IMG/VR virus record: IMGVR_UViG_3300037225_000856
Location: 1-64,000 of that record
DNA from: a virus
Strand: one strand, 5' to 3'
Length of the DNA: 64,000 bases
Below the pieces are notes generated by a model, which worked only from the letters and a program-made list of their open reading frames with translations, did not search any database and had not been told where the DNA came from. The translations under genes were made by a program, and so were the position numbers. Shown piece after piece: positions 25,335 to 34,466 of this stretch. Each line of letters opens with the position of its first letter. Positions within the stretch are counted from its first letter, which is position 1.

Positions 25335-26156
25335 ATGAAAAATGAAAAAAAAGATAACCTTTTAGCGGAACATCTAAGAAAGATTAAATATCGTGTTGGT
25401 TATAAAATCAACGAAACTCCTAAATATCGTCCACTGGTAAATGATAATGAGGAATTTGATGCTGTTCCAGATAGTATATATGCTACGAAGGACGGTCAAC
25501 CAGTTCCTACAAGTCAGGGATTAACCAATGAAGCTGGTGATCAAGAAGATGCTCCTAAACCAGAAGGACAAGAACCTCCTGCGCCTTCGAATGATCAACC
25601 ACAAAATACTGATGCTCCACAGGCAGGTGCTCCAGTAGATGCTCCTGTACCAGCATTTGATAAAACTGGTGGAGATAGTCAATTACCACCACCCCCAGAA
25701 GGTGGCGAACCAGTAAACCCAATGGGTGATATGATTGGCGGTCCTCAGGCTTCAGACCCTATGGGTGCTCCTGACCCGTCACAAGAAGTAAATAGAATGC
25801 AAAACGATATTATTAAACATAATATTGAAGCCATGAAAAGCATTCATGACCAATTAGAAAGTCTTAATGCAACTGTTCAGGCTTTAAATGCACAGTCAAA
25901 AACACTTAGTGCTGAAGTTGAAGAAGTTCGTGAACCTACAAATACTGAGAAACTTATGAGCAAGAAAAACGTAAGTTATCCTTATTATTTTAATTTAAAT
26001 GATTTCTGGAATGGCAATTGGTTTACTGAACAGAGAGAAAAAGAGCATGAAAAAGGCATTAATGAATTACCAGATGGTACATTTGTTGCTGATTTCGATG
26101 ATTTACCACAAAAATCTAAAATTGACGTACAAAATAGTTTTAATGAAATAAATTAA
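25335..26156 (+). CDS. Acidic Pro-rich protein with N-terminal (I)NE processing-type motif
   Basis: 273 residues. The N-terminal 27 residues are basic and end in YKINE, matching the (L/I)xE pattern shared with the next three proteins. A long acidic Pro/Gln/Ala-rich low-complexity stretch follows (about residues 60-150), then a predicted coiled coil (about 155-200, RMQNDIIKHNIEAMKSIHDQLESL) and an aromatic C-terminal part (SYPYYFNLNDFW). A scaffold- or core-type head protein is plausible. No family was recognised. Confidence 0.6.
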   Translation: MKNEKKDNLLAEHLRKIKYRVGYKINETPKYRPLVNDNEEFDAVPDSIYATKDGQPVPTSQGLTNEAGDQEDAPKPEGQEPPAPSNDQPQNTDAPQAGAPVDAPVPAFDKTGGDSQLPPPPEGGEPVNPMGDMIGGPQASDPMGAPDPSQEVNRMQNDIIKHNIEAMKSIHDQLESLNATVQALNAQSKTLSAEVEEVREPTNTEKLMSKKNVSYPYYFNLNDFWNGNWFTEQREKEHEKGINELPDGTFVADFDDLPQKSKIDVQNSFNEIN

Positions 26157-26157
26157 T

Positions 26158-26643
26158 ATGATTAAAAATGATAAAAGAAAACTATTTGAAGTTTTTGAAA
26201 AAGTGAACAAAATCAACCTCAAAGAATGGTATGATGATGAATATTATGGTAAAGCACCACAAGCTCCAAAAGGTATTGGTAATTTTAATGCTATTGATTG
26301 GGTAGTATTGCATGAACAATTGATATTAAATACAAATATTATTAAGGCAGGTAATAAGAGTACTGAAAAACATTTGGCTGCTACTATTAATGATTTAACT
26401 GATTCCGATGGTATGTTAAGTCCAGAAGAATTACAACATCTTCAAGATTTTGGATTAATTAATATAAATGGTATGTTTACAGGTCTTAATAGTCAATTCC
26501 CAATAATTGAAAATAAAAAATATTTTGATTTTAATACATTTAAAAGAAAAGCTGCTGAAATCTGGAGTGAAGAAGCACCAGTTCAACAAAGAAATAATGA
26601 TTCCGAAGCACCATATTTAAGAGGTAGAGAACCAGAAAGTTAA
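26158..26643 (+). CDS. Putative head-internal protein with shared N-terminal motif
   Basis: 161 residues. The N-terminus KRKLFEVFEKVNKINLKE (ending at residue 23) resembles that of the two proteins that follow (ER(L/F)xE(M/I)...VNKxxLNE). The rest has a helical segment (LHEQLILNTNII...EKHLAATIND), a DSDGMLSPEEL segment that reminds of an EF-hand loop but is not a full motif, and an acidic Arg-rich tail. It is 1 bp after the previous gene and 2 bp before the peptidase gene. Confidence 0.5.
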   Translation: MIKNDKRKLFEVFEKVNKINLKEWYDDEYYGKAPQAPKGIGNFNAIDWVVLHEQLILNTNIIKAGNKSTEKHLAATINDLTDSDGMLSPEELQHLQDFGLININGMFTGLNSQFPIIENKKYFDFNTFKRKAAEIWSEEAPVQQRNNDSEAPYLRGREPES

Positions 26644-26645
26644 TA

Positions 26646-27095
26646 ATGAAAGTTTTTAATTCATACGGCACTCCAGAACGTCTTTTTGAAATGATGAAAA
26701 GGGTTAATAAACTCAATGAAGAAATTCTTCCAACAGAGAAAAAAAATGAGGTTATTAAAGAACTTATTGCTTTTGTAATGGAAAAACTTGGTTTATCCGA
26801 AGATCAGATGCCAAATATAGTTATATCATATGATGAGAATGAAGCTGCAGGTATGCATTCATTTGGTAAATATACACCAGAAACTAATGAATTAAGAGCA
26901 GTTGGGGCAAATAGAAATTTTGCTGATGTTTGCAGAACAGTGGTACATGAATTAAAACATAATGAACAAAGAATAAAAGGAATTTTAAAACCTAATTCAA
27001 ACGATACGGGCAGCGAAATAGAGAATGAGGCAAATGCGTTTGCTGGTGTTATAATGAGAGAGTTTGGTCAAAAACATCCAATAATTTTTGAATAA
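26646..27095 (+). CDS. Putative zinc metallopeptidase with shared N-terminal motif
   Basis: 149 residues. VVHELKHNEQ (residues 100-108) contains HExxH with the catalytic Glu, and a downstream SEIENEANAFAG helix could give the third zinc ligand, an arrangement of gluzincin-like peptidases. The N-terminus, KVFNSYGTPERLFEMMKRVNKLNE, ends in LNE at residue 25 and is shared with neighbouring proteins. This would be consistent with packaging into the head. Whether it is the head protease, an ejected peptidase or a wall-active enzyme is unknown. Confidence 0.6.
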   Translation: MKVFNSYGTPERLFEMMKRVNKLNEEILPTEKKNEVIKELIAFVMEKLGLSEDQMPNIVISYDENEAAGMHSFGKYTPETNELRAVGANRNFADVCRTVVHELKHNEQRIKGILKPNSNDTGSEIENEANAFAGVIMREFGQKHPIIFE

Positions 27096-27108
27096 TAATA
27101 TAAAAAAA

Positions 27109-28584
27109 ATGAAAGTATTTAAACCAACAGGTAGTAAAGAAAGATTTGCTGAAATATTTCAGGGAGTCAATAAAGTTAAATTAAATGAAGGTTTCGGACA
27201 GAGTTATAATCCACAAGCTGTTCTTGAAATGGCATTTGAAGGACTAAAAAATGGTACTCTTAATATTGTGCATAGTAATTCACAAGGAGAGGGCGAACAA
27301 AGTTTTATTGAACTGGTTTGTAAAGACAAACAAGGCAATAACATAACATTTACATTTAAAACATTATCAAGTGCTGACGATCAGGAAGGTGTTTATAATA
27401 TTGATAAAACCATAATGACAAATTTTTCATTTGATGACCAAACTGGTGAAGATAGTGTTGAAATGGATGAAAATGCATTAAAACAATTTAATGCACAACA
27501 TGCCAATGATTTATTTGATGCTGTTAAAGAATATATTGATGTTGAAGAAGAAGAACCAGCAATAGATGAGTTATATGAAGATGCAATTAGGAAAATTGAT
27601 TCGAGTCCATTTGGTAAAGACAGTTTTGATAAATTGCAAACAGGTAAAGCATATGCTGATGAAAAACCAGTTAATCCTGCAATAAGAGTAAAATCTCCTG
27701 AATTAGATAAATTTGTTAGTGAAGATGCAAACAGTCTGTTACATTTTTCACAGGCAGCACGTGATGCAGGTAGTAGTTTTAAAACAAAATTAGCTGTGTC
27801 ATATCAACATGTACTTGCTAATACACTTAAAGATATTGGTATTACAATTCAAAACATTGAAGACATTGATAACCAGAAATATAAAATTACTGCAGAATAC
27901 CAAGGACAACCACGTACATTTACAATTAATGGAGGTAAATTTAATAATGCTGCAAAAGTAAGAGAATTGCTGAAAAAAGCATTGAAAATTGGTGTTGAGG
28001 AAAGTTTATATGAAGAAGAAGCAAAAATAGCTGGTGATTATCCAGACCCAATGGGTAAGAAATTCAAACCAAAAGAACATTATCCAAAGAAAAAGAGAAA
28101 ACCGCAAACTACTGTTAAATTAAGTGAACAGGATGAAGAAAATAATTATGAAGAAACATCTGATTCAAATATTCCAATAGATAAAAGAGCAAAAAAAACA
28201 GCACAGTCCGATATGCACAAAGAATTTAATCGTACAATACCATATGATACAAAATTTAATGCTGGCATGGATGAAAAAGCTGAAGAACCATTAACTGGCG
28301 ATGATAATGTTACAGACACTGAATTTATGAATAAAGAGCGTCAGGGATTACAAGGTGGTGAAGATGATGTTAATCCAGATACTACCAACGATGTTAACCC
28401 AGAAACAGAAATGGGTACTGAAAATGATGTTGAAGCAGGTGATGGTATGACTCCTGAACCAGATTTTGATAAAATGGGAATGGGAATTGGTAGTGATTGG
28501 GATAAAAAGACAAGAGGAACTGATAATGAGCTAGAAAATGATGATGTTATTAATAATTTTAATATGAATTTTTTCTTGAAATGA
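27109..28584 (+). CDS. Large acidic putative head core protein
   Basis: About 491 residues. The start at 27109 (MKVFKPTGSKERF) is chosen because it aligns with the N-terminus of the peptidase gene; an ATG at 27088 lies in the previous gene. The first 27 residues end in KVKLNE. Two related-looking alpha/beta segments follow, then a basic patch (KPKEHYPKKKRKPQ), another LSE, and a very acidic tail rich in Asp, Asn, Glu and Gly. Charge distribution and the motif suggest a head-internal or scaffold protein. No family was recognised. Confidence 0.55.
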   Translation: MKVFKPTGSKERFAEIFQGVNKVKLNEGFGQSYNPQAVLEMAFEGLKNGTLNIVHSNSQGEGEQSFIELVCKDKQGNNITFTFKTLSSADDQEGVYNIDKTIMTNFSFDDQTGEDSVEMDENALKQFNAQHANDLFDAVKEYIDVEEEEPAIDELYEDAIRKIDSSPFGKDSFDKLQTGKAYADEKPVNPAIRVKSPELDKFVSEDANSLLHFSQAARDAGSSFKTKLAVSYQHVLANTLKDIGITIQNIEDIDNQKYKITAEYQGQPRTFTINGGKFNNAAKVRELLKKALKIGVEESLYEEEAKIAGDYPDPMGKKFKPKEHYPKKKRKPQTTVKLSEQDEENNYEETSDSNIPIDKRAKKTAQSDMHKEFNRTIPYDTKFNAGMDEKAEEPLTGDDNVTDTEFMNKERQGLQGGEDDVNPDTTNDVNPETEMGTENDVEAGDGMTPEPDFDKMGMGIGSDWDKKTRGTDNELENDDVINNFNMNFFLK

Positions 28585-29447
28585 AAACAAATTTATGTAA
28601 ATGCGGTTGTGGTAATCTATGTGAACAAAACTACCTAAAGGGACATGGTCGGAAGGGTAAAAAAAATAGTATTGAGCATAATATTAAAATATCTAAGGGA
28701 AATATTGGTAAAAAATGTAGCTATGAAACTAAAGAAAAATTAAAGGAAATTAATTTAGGTAGAAAGCATACAGAAGAAACTAAGCAAAAGATTTCAAAAA
28801 TAGCCAAAGAAAAAGAATTTGGAAAATGGATGATAGGAAAAGAAGTGTCTGAAGAAACGAGAAATAAAATAAGCGAGAGCAATATTGGACGTGTAACATC
28901 AGAAGAAACGAGAAATAAAATATCGTTAGCAAATTCTGGAGAAAATAACGGAATGTATGGTAAAACCCATTCTGATGAATATAAAGAAACGTTGAGAAAT
29001 AATGCCGTAAATCTTAGAAAAAATGCACATACACCAGAAGCAATTGAAAAAATGAGAATTAAAATGATTGGGAGAAAAACATCTTCAGAAATTAAAAGAA
29101 AAATGAGAATCTCAAAAATTGAATTTATTAAAAATAAAAATGGTGGGATTTGTCCAATGCATAATATTAATGCTTGTAAATATTTAGATGATTTATCTAA
29201 AATTAATGAGTGGAATTTACAACATGCATTAAATGGTGGTGAATTTTATGTTTCAGAATTGGGATATTTTGTTGATGGATATGATATTAATAAAAATATT
29301 GTTGTTGAATATGACGAACCGCTTCATTATAATAGAAACGGTGAATTAAAAAATAAAGATATTATTAGACAAAACGAAATAATTAATCATCTAAGATGTA
29401 AATTTTTTAGATATAATGAAAAGAAAGGAATTTTATATGAAATTTAA
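28581..29447 (+). CDS. Homing endonuclease-like protein with NUMOD3 repeats
   Basis: 288 residues. A Cys-rich start (CKCGCGNLC) is followed by at least five NUMOD3-type DNA-binding repeats (H(N/T)EETKQKIS, SEETRNKISESNIGR, NGMYGKTHSDE). The C-terminus (GYDINKNIVVEYDEPLHY, then RQNEIINHLRCKFFRY) resembles a Vsr/EDxHD-like nuclease core instead of HNH or GIY-YIG. Its ATG overlaps the stop of the preceding gene, and its end overlaps the start of the next by 11 bp, so it is wedged between two head-protein genes. Confidence 0.75.
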   Translation: MKTNLCKCGCGNLCEQNYLKGHGRKGKKNSIEHNIKISKGNIGKKCSYETKEKLKEINLGRKHTEETKQKISKIAKEKEFGKWMIGKEVSEETRNKISESNIGRVTSEETRNKISLANSGENNGMYGKTHSDEYKETLRNNAVNLRKNAHTPEAIEKMRIKMIGRKTSSEIKRKMRISKIEFIKNKNGGICPMHNINACKYLDDLSKINEWNLQHALNGGEFYVSELGYFVDGYDINKNIVVEYDEPLHYNRNGELKNKDIIRQNEIINHLRCKFFRYNEKKGILYEI

Positions 29448-30225
29448 TGAATTTATAAGTAGCTTTCAATATACAAATGACGGTATTGGAAAAAATACAT
29501 CAATTAACGATGTTAATAAGGAACAGCTTTTAGTTGGTATTGCTGTTGAAATGGAACATACAACCGATTTAAATCAATCAGCATCTATTGCGATTGATCA
29601 TCTGACTGAAAATAATGAGTATTATTCAATTTTAATTAAAAGTGGTTTAGTTGACGAAAATAAGGCGTTAGAATTAAGTAAACAATTTTTGAATATTACT
29701 ACAAGCGAAGATACTCCTAATGATTCGGTACAGGCAAATGCTGCTGCAGATGTAGATAAACCAGAAGGTGAAGAAAATGATAAAGAAATGACAAACATGT
29801 TGCTTGGTTTTAAACCTCATAACGTTGGTGATGAAATAGAAGGTGATGAAGAAACAGAAAAAACTCCTGAAGTAGAGCCAGAAAAAAAAGAAGATGAACT
29901 TGGAGAAGCAGAAGCAGGTTTTGAAGAATACACTGGCAATATTGGTGACAGATATGCTGATGATGATGGTAATGAATTTGTTGTTCATAATAAAGTAAAA
30001 GGTGGTGTAACATTAAAAACTCAAAGTGGAGAAATAGAAGTTGCAACAAGTGATTTAAAATTTTATAAAAAATTAAATGAAGGTGAAACCGCAAAAAAAA
30101 TAATTACTGAAGAACAAATTAAAACAGCAAAAAGAACCTTAAGCAATAGTAAAGTTCCAACTGGTATGACAAAAAAAGAAGCTGTGCAGATTTTAATGAA
30201 TAATAATCTGAAGAAGATACTATAA
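29437..30225 (+). CDS. Acidic phage protein with DUF5661-like segment
   Basis: About 262 residues from the ATG at 29437; an in-frame ATG at 29416 falls within the endonuclease gene. MKFNEFI at the start resembles the T4 capsid-targeting leader (MKTYQEFI). GIAVEMEHTTDLNQSASIAIDHLTENNEYYSIL matches the 'ExEHtxDxxxAxxIAxxHLxExxxYY' pattern of DUF5661. An acidic Glu-rich middle, an SH3-like segment (GDRYADDDGNEFVVHNKVKGGVTL) and KKLNEG follow. It ends just before a strong terminator. Confidence 0.6.
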   Translation: MKFNEFISSFQYTNDGIGKNTSINDVNKEQLLVGIAVEMEHTTDLNQSASIAIDHLTENNEYYSILIKSGLVDENKALELSKQFLNITTSEDTPNDSVQANAAADVDKPEGEENDKEMTNMLLGFKPHNVGDEIEGDEETEKTPEVEPEKKEDELGEAEAGFEEYTGNIGDRYADDDGNEFVVHNKVKGGVTLKTQSGEIEVATSDLKFYKKLNEGETAKKIITEEQIKTAKRTLSNSKVPTGMTKKEAVQILMNNNLKKIL

Positions 30226-30248
30226 TAATTACAACTTTTCAATAATAA

Positions 30249-30275
30249 AAAGACTACCAAATGTAGTCTTTTTTG
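30249..30275 (+). terminator. Rho-independent terminator
   Basis: Stem AAAGACTAC (30249-30257) with GTAGTCTTT (30263-30271), 5-nt loop, followed by a T run. It separates the head-protein unit from the next structural gene. Confidence 0.85.
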
Positions 30276-30282
30276 TTTTAGA

Positions 30283-30291
30283 GTATTTATT
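30283..30291 (+). promoter_or_regulatory. GTATTTATT phage promoter-like motif
   Basis: Starts 24 bp before the ATG at 30307 and immediately follows a terminator, which is where a promoter for the next unit is expected. Downstream TATAAAATAAA repeats the context of the box at 25100. Confidence 0.5.
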
Positions 30292-30306
30292 ATAAAATAA
30301 ATTAAA

Positions 30307-31869
30307 ATGAGTACCTACCGTTCATATATATTAAAAAATAATACGCTGATAAGTAGCAATCTTACCAACAATTCACAGAATCCTGTAACTGAAGTATCAT
30401 ACGGTACATCAGAAAAGGAATTGAGTAGATTTATTTTTGATATTGATTTAAGTGGTTTACGTGCTAAAATTACTGATGGCACGATTAATCCAGCCAGAAT
30501 TAGTGCGCACACATTGCATATGACCAATACGATTAGATATTCACCAGACCGTCTTGGTAAAAAATCATATCTACCAAATATTAATAGAGCAAGTAGTTTT
30601 GACCTTCAATTATTTAATGTCAATCAGAATTGGGATGAAGGTAGCGGATATGAATTTGATTATGGTAAAAATTTATTTCAATTTAGCTTGCCCAATCAAC
30701 CACCAAATTCATATTATGTAAGAAATGGGGTTATTTTATCTGGCACTACTGGTACTACTGGCAGTACAATAACTGGTGTTACAATAATATATAATACTTC
30801 AGAATCATTAGATTTCGCATCAAATGTAGGAATATCTAACTGGCTTCAAGCAAGTGGAAATACTAATTGGACTAAAGCTGGCGCATACATTAGTGGTGTA
30901 ACTCAAATAATAGGCAGCGAACATTTTGAAAAGGGTGATGAAAATATTGATGTTGATGTTACTGATTATATAAATCAAAGACTATTCGGTACTGGTTATA
31001 CTGGTACAACAGGATTTACTGGTAGTTCTTTTGGTATTGGTATTAAATTTCCAGACAGTTTTGAAGCACTTGACCCTGTATTAAGACAAGCTGTTGCATT
31101 TTTTGCAAAGCATACTAATACTTATTACGAACCATATATTGAAACAACAATTGATGATAAAATAGTTGATGATAGAAATTATTTTTATTTGGACAAAAAT
31201 AACGATTTATTTTTATATTTAAATGTCGGTAATGGCAATGTTTCATATACAGCAACTGTAAATAAAGTTGAAATTTTTGATCAGGATGATAATTTAGTTT
31301 CAGGATTTACAGGTAGTTCAATAGTTAATGTAAGTAAAGGTATTTATAAAATTACATTGAATGTTGATTCTCAAACATATCCAGACGCTGTTTTATTCAA
31401 AGATAAATGGTCAGTGACTGTTAATGGTAAAAATTTTATACATGAAGGTGAATTTTATTTAATATCTCAGCATAAATTCTATACCTTTGATCAATCAAAC
31501 CAAATTAATTTTGAAAATTACTTCTTTTATTTCTGGGGAATTGGTGAAAAAGAGAACATTAGAGCAGGTGTAACAAAAAAAATTAAATTAACTATCAAAG
31601 AACTCTATGCAAATCAAAATAATTTCTTACCTTTGGATATTGAATACAGGTTATTTACAACAGTAGGAAAAAAATATGAACTTGATTTAATACCATTTAC
31701 TTCAGTGAACAGAACAAATACAGGATATGAGTTCAATCTTGACACATCATGGTTGATACCCCAAGACTATTTCTTGCAACTTAGAATGAAAAATGGTGAC
31801 TACTATGAAAATAAACAAACACTTTCATTTACTGTTGTTTCTGATGGAAAATTAAGTACTGTTTGTTAA
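30307..31869 (+). CDS. Probable virion structural protein
   Basis: 520 residues, beta-rich. No signal peptide or catalytic motif is seen. The N-terminal half (SRFIFDIDLSGLRAKI, QNWDEGSGYEFDYG) has the look of a carbohydrate-binding or DNRLRE-like beta sandwich; Gly/Thr-rich TGTTGSTITG and TGYTGTTGFTGSS loops follow; the C-terminal half has Ig-like strands (SVTVNGKNFIHEGEFYLIS). This composition is common in phage fibre, neck or head-decoration proteins. The exact virion location is unknown. Confidence 0.5.
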   Translation: MSTYRSYILKNNTLISSNLTNNSQNPVTEVSYGTSEKELSRFIFDIDLSGLRAKITDGTINPARISAHTLHMTNTIRYSPDRLGKKSYLPNINRASSFDLQLFNVNQNWDEGSGYEFDYGKNLFQFSLPNQPPNSYYVRNGVILSGTTGTTGSTITGVTIIYNTSESLDFASNVGISNWLQASGNTNWTKAGAYISGVTQIIGSEHFEKGDENIDVDVTDYINQRLFGTGYTGTTGFTGSSFGIGIKFPDSFEALDPVLRQAVAFFAKHTNTYYEPYIETTIDDKIVDDRNYFYLDKNNDLFLYLNVGNGNVSYTATVNKVEIFDQDDNLVSGFTGSSIVNVSKGIYKITLNVDSQTYPDAVLFKDKWSVTVNGKNFIHEGEFYLISQHKFYTFDQSNQINFENYFFYFWGIGEKENIRAGVTKKIKLTIKELYANQNNFLPLDIEYRLFTTVGKKYELDLIPFTSVNRTNTGYEFNLDTSWLIPQDYFLQLRMKNGDYYENKQTLSFTVVSDGKLSTVC

Positions 31870-31896
31870 GAAAATTTCAGTTTATTTTTAAAAATC

Positions 31897-31928
31897 CTTG
31901 TATTTATAATAAATGTGAATTATATTTG
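31897..31928 (+). promoter_or_regulatory. Promoter of the SSB gene
   Basis: cTTG (31897-31900), 20-bp spacer, TATATTTG (31921-31928): a Bacteroidota-type promoter. A GTATTTATA box (31900-31908) overlaps the upstream element. The predicted leader before the ATG at 31978 is about 40 nt. Confidence 0.65.
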
Positions 31929-31977
31929 TAAACAATTTTATAATTGAAAAATAACTTTAAATGTAAATTTATTAAAA

Positions 31978-33189
31978 ATGGAAAATCAAAATGAAAATGT
32001 GGCAAACACTCAAGGTAGTGAGTTGTCAAAATCTAACAAAGAATTGGTTGATATAAAAACCAAAAACACAAAAGCTAAACGTAGAACAAGTGAAGAAATC
32101 TTAGCAAAGTATTTTACTCCACGTAAGGATAGTGAATCCTTTAGAATTTTACCCCCAAAATCAGGCAGGAAAACTATTGAAGTTGCGTTTTTTCATGTTA
32201 TTCAAACTAATATTGCTGGTGGAAAGAAAAAATTTTCAAAAATTTATTGTCCCACTCACAATGACCCAAGGGTAAAAAAGACAGATAAAAATGGTCAGGT
32301 TGTATTGGATGAAAAAAATCTTCCAGTAATGATTCCAGCTCCATGTCCGTTATGTGAAAAATCAGCAAAATTACTTGAAACACAAGATCCTTCAATAAAA
32401 TTCATCAAAAAAGAAAATATGACTGATGAACAGAAAAAAATTAACGAAAAAAATAAAGCAATTTTTATAGAAGCAAATAATTGGGCAGCAAAAAAATTCT
32501 ATATTGTTCGTGGAATTGATATGGGTAATACTAAAGATGATATTAAATTCTGGAGATTTAAACACAGTTTTAAAGGTGATGGTACTCTTGAAAAACTTCT
32601 TCCGGCTTTAAATGAATTTAATTCACTACATCAGGTTAGTTTTACTGATGTAAATAATGGAGCTACATTATATATTACTATGGGTTATACTAAAGTAGGT
32701 GCTCAAGAATACAGAACAGTTTTAAGAATTAGTTCTCGTGGGAAATCTCCACTTCATACTGACCCATTGGTTATAGAAAAATGGGTTACTGAAGATATTA
32801 CTTGGAGAGAAGTATTTCAACCAAGAAAAGCACCAAATATTACGCCATTTGAATATCTCCAAATGGTAAGTGTTGGAATTGACCCTTATTGGGATGATAG
32901 TGATTCAAACAAGAAGCATTGGGTATTTCCAAACAATCCAGAATTAGAAGAACGTGCAAATACTCGTACACAAAATCTTGATGCTGATAATGATGAAAAA
33001 ATCGAATATGCTTCTGATGTGGTTGATGAAGAATATTCATATGTTCCTATCAGTATAACTCCTGTTAATACACCCATTTCTAATGTAGAAACATCAATCA
33101 CACTTTCAAATGAAAATGCGGATTTACAGGTAATTGATGAAGAAGATCAGGGGAAATCAGGTAATGAGTATGACGATTTGCCATTCTGA
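31978..33189 (+). CDS. Single-stranded DNA-binding protein (T4 gp32-like)
   Basis: 403 residues. The central domain contains YCPTH and, about 40 residues later, PCPLC, giving a C-H-C-C type zinc site as in gp32. KFWRFKHSFKGDGTLEKLLPALNEF and ITMGYTK...YRTVLRISSRGKSPL strands follow the gp32-like OB-fold. The N-terminal 45 residues are basic and flexible (KNTKAKRRTS), and the C-terminus is strongly acidic, ending YDDLPF, the tail type by which SSBs recruit partner proteins. It is followed by the UvsX gene, its usual functional partner. Confidence 0.82.
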   Translation: MENQNENVANTQGSELSKSNKELVDIKTKNTKAKRRTSEEILAKYFTPRKDSESFRILPPKSGRKTIEVAFFHVIQTNIAGGKKKFSKIYCPTHNDPRVKKTDKNGQVVLDEKNLPVMIPAPCPLCEKSAKLLETQDPSIKFIKKENMTDEQKKINEKNKAIFIEANNWAAKKFYIVRGIDMGNTKDDIKFWRFKHSFKGDGTLEKLLPALNEFNSLHQVSFTDVNNGATLYITMGYTKVGAQEYRTVLRISSRGKSPLHTDPLVIEKWVTEDITWREVFQPRKAPNITPFEYLQMVSVGIDPYWDDSDSNKKHWVFPNNPELEERANTRTQNLDADNDEKIEYASDVVDEEYSYVPISITPVNTPISNVETSITLSNENADLQVIDEEDQGKSGNEYDDLPF

Positions 33190-33232
33190 TGTAATTGATA
33201 GTCAGTTAGTTTCAAAAATAATTTTTTATAAT

Positions 33233-33263
33233 AAAGGGGAAAAATGAAAATTTCCCCTTTATT
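33233..33263 (+). terminator. Rho-independent terminator
   Basis: AAAGGGGAAA (33233-33242) pairs with TTTCCCCTTT (33251-33260), 8-nt loop, between the SSB and UvsX genes. The T stretch after the stem is short, so partial read-through into uvsX is possible. Confidence 0.75.
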
Positions 33264-33288
33264 ATCTTATTTAAAAAAATAAAATATT

Positions 33289-34419
33289 ATGACAAAAGTA
33301 GCAGAAGAAGTACCTTCAAATGACAAGGTACGCAAACCAATACCTAAAAAGAATTTCTCGTTAGATAATTATAAGAAAAAAATTGGTGCAGAAGATATTC
33401 CAGACAAACCGTTAGAATGGATAAAACTGAATCCTTCAATGGAAAAAGCTACAGGATTACCCGGATTTCCTAAAGGATATGTTTCAGTACCACGTGGTTA
33501 TACAAATACTGGTAAATCAACAGCATTGTGTGAAGCAATTGTAAGTGCACAAAAAATGGGCATTTTTCCAATTATTATTGATACTGAAAACAATTTAGGT
33601 ATTAGTAGATTAGAAACTATGGGATTTGATTGGAGTGGTAATTATATTATTGTTGACAATGAATATCTTCTTGAAAATTTTGGCAGAAAACAAGACCCAA
33701 AAAGAAATGAAGCAGCAATTGAAGATATGGCAAAATGTATTTATTTTTTCCTTGATCAGCAAGATGCTGGCGATCTTCCATTTGATTTATTATTTGCAAT
33801 TGATTCTATTGGTACATTAAATTGTATTAAAACTATTAATGCAGAAGAGAAAAATGGTACGGACAATAATATGTGGAACGCAGGGTCCAGCGAAAAGTCA
33901 TTTATGAATTTATTAAATAATATTATTCCAAACAGTAGAAAAGTTAATAAACCATATACAAATACACTTATAGCTGTTCAGAAAATATGGTATGATTCGA
34001 TGAATAAAGTGATTAAACACAAACATGGCGAAACGTTTTTCTTTGGTGCAAGATTAATATATCATTTTGGTGGCATTTTAACTCATGGTACTCAAAGAGT
34101 TATTGCAACCAGCAAAAAACGTGATGTTGCTTATGGTATTGAAACAAAAGTAAATGTTGCGAAGAATCACATTAATGGTCCACTTGGTGGTATATCAATG
34201 GAAGGTAAGATTATATCAACCCCGCACGGATTCGTATTTCCTGATGACCTTGATGAATATAAGAAAAAAAATATATTATATTTTCGTAATATATTTGGCG
34301 AAGACACTAATGCAGAAGATATTACTAATAAATTCAAAAAAGTTTCAGGTGATGGAGAAACAGATTCATTTGAAGATGAAATAATTGAAAGAAGTCCAGA
34401 ATTACCAGAAATTGAATAA
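33289..34419 (+). CDS. uvsX: UvsX/RecA-like recombinase
   Basis: 376 residues. GYTNTGKST (residues 70-78) is the Walker A loop, IIIDTENN the acidic strand after it, and LLFAIDSIGT (near 166-175) the Walker B strand, followed by IAVQKIWYD (L2/sensor region). It should form filaments on gp32-coated single-stranded DNA and carry out strand exchange in recombination-dependent replication. The acidic C-terminus (ETDSFEDEIIERSPE) matches phage RecA tails. A GIY-YIG endonuclease gene lies directly downstream. Confidence 0.88.
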   Translation: MTKVAEEVPSNDKVRKPIPKKNFSLDNYKKKIGAEDIPDKPLEWIKLNPSMEKATGLPGFPKGYVSVPRGYTNTGKSTALCEAIVSAQKMGIFPIIIDTENNLGISRLETMGFDWSGNYIIVDNEYLLENFGRKQDPKRNEAAIEDMAKCIYFFLDQQDAGDLPFDLLFAIDSIGTLNCIKTINAEEKNGTDNNMWNAGSSEKSFMNLLNNIIPNSRKVNKPYTNTLIAVQKIWYDSMNKVIKHKHGETFFFGARLIYHFGGILTHGTQRVIATSKKRDVAYGIETKVNVAKNHINGPLGGISMEGKIISTPHGFVFPDDLDEYKKKNILYFRNIFGEDTNAEDITNKFKKVSGDGETDSFEDEIIERSPELPEIE

Positions 34420-34430
34420 TGAAAATCTTT

Positions 34431-34451
34431 GGTAAGTGACAATAAGTCACC
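34431..34451 (+). other. Hairpin upstream of the GIY-YIG gene
   Basis: GTGAC (34436-34440) and GTCAC (34446-34450) form a 5-bp hairpin, which GGT/ACC can extend after a two-base bulge. No T run follows, so it may be an RNA element, such as a block on the mobile gene's ribosome-binding region, rather than a terminator. Confidence 0.4.
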
Positions 34452-34466
34452 CGCCAATTTTTAAAT

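Noticed and set aside
29674-30094. Minus-strand ORFs opposite the acidic protein at 29437
   Set aside because: His/Leu/Phe-rich shadows of an acidic, low-complexity coding strand.
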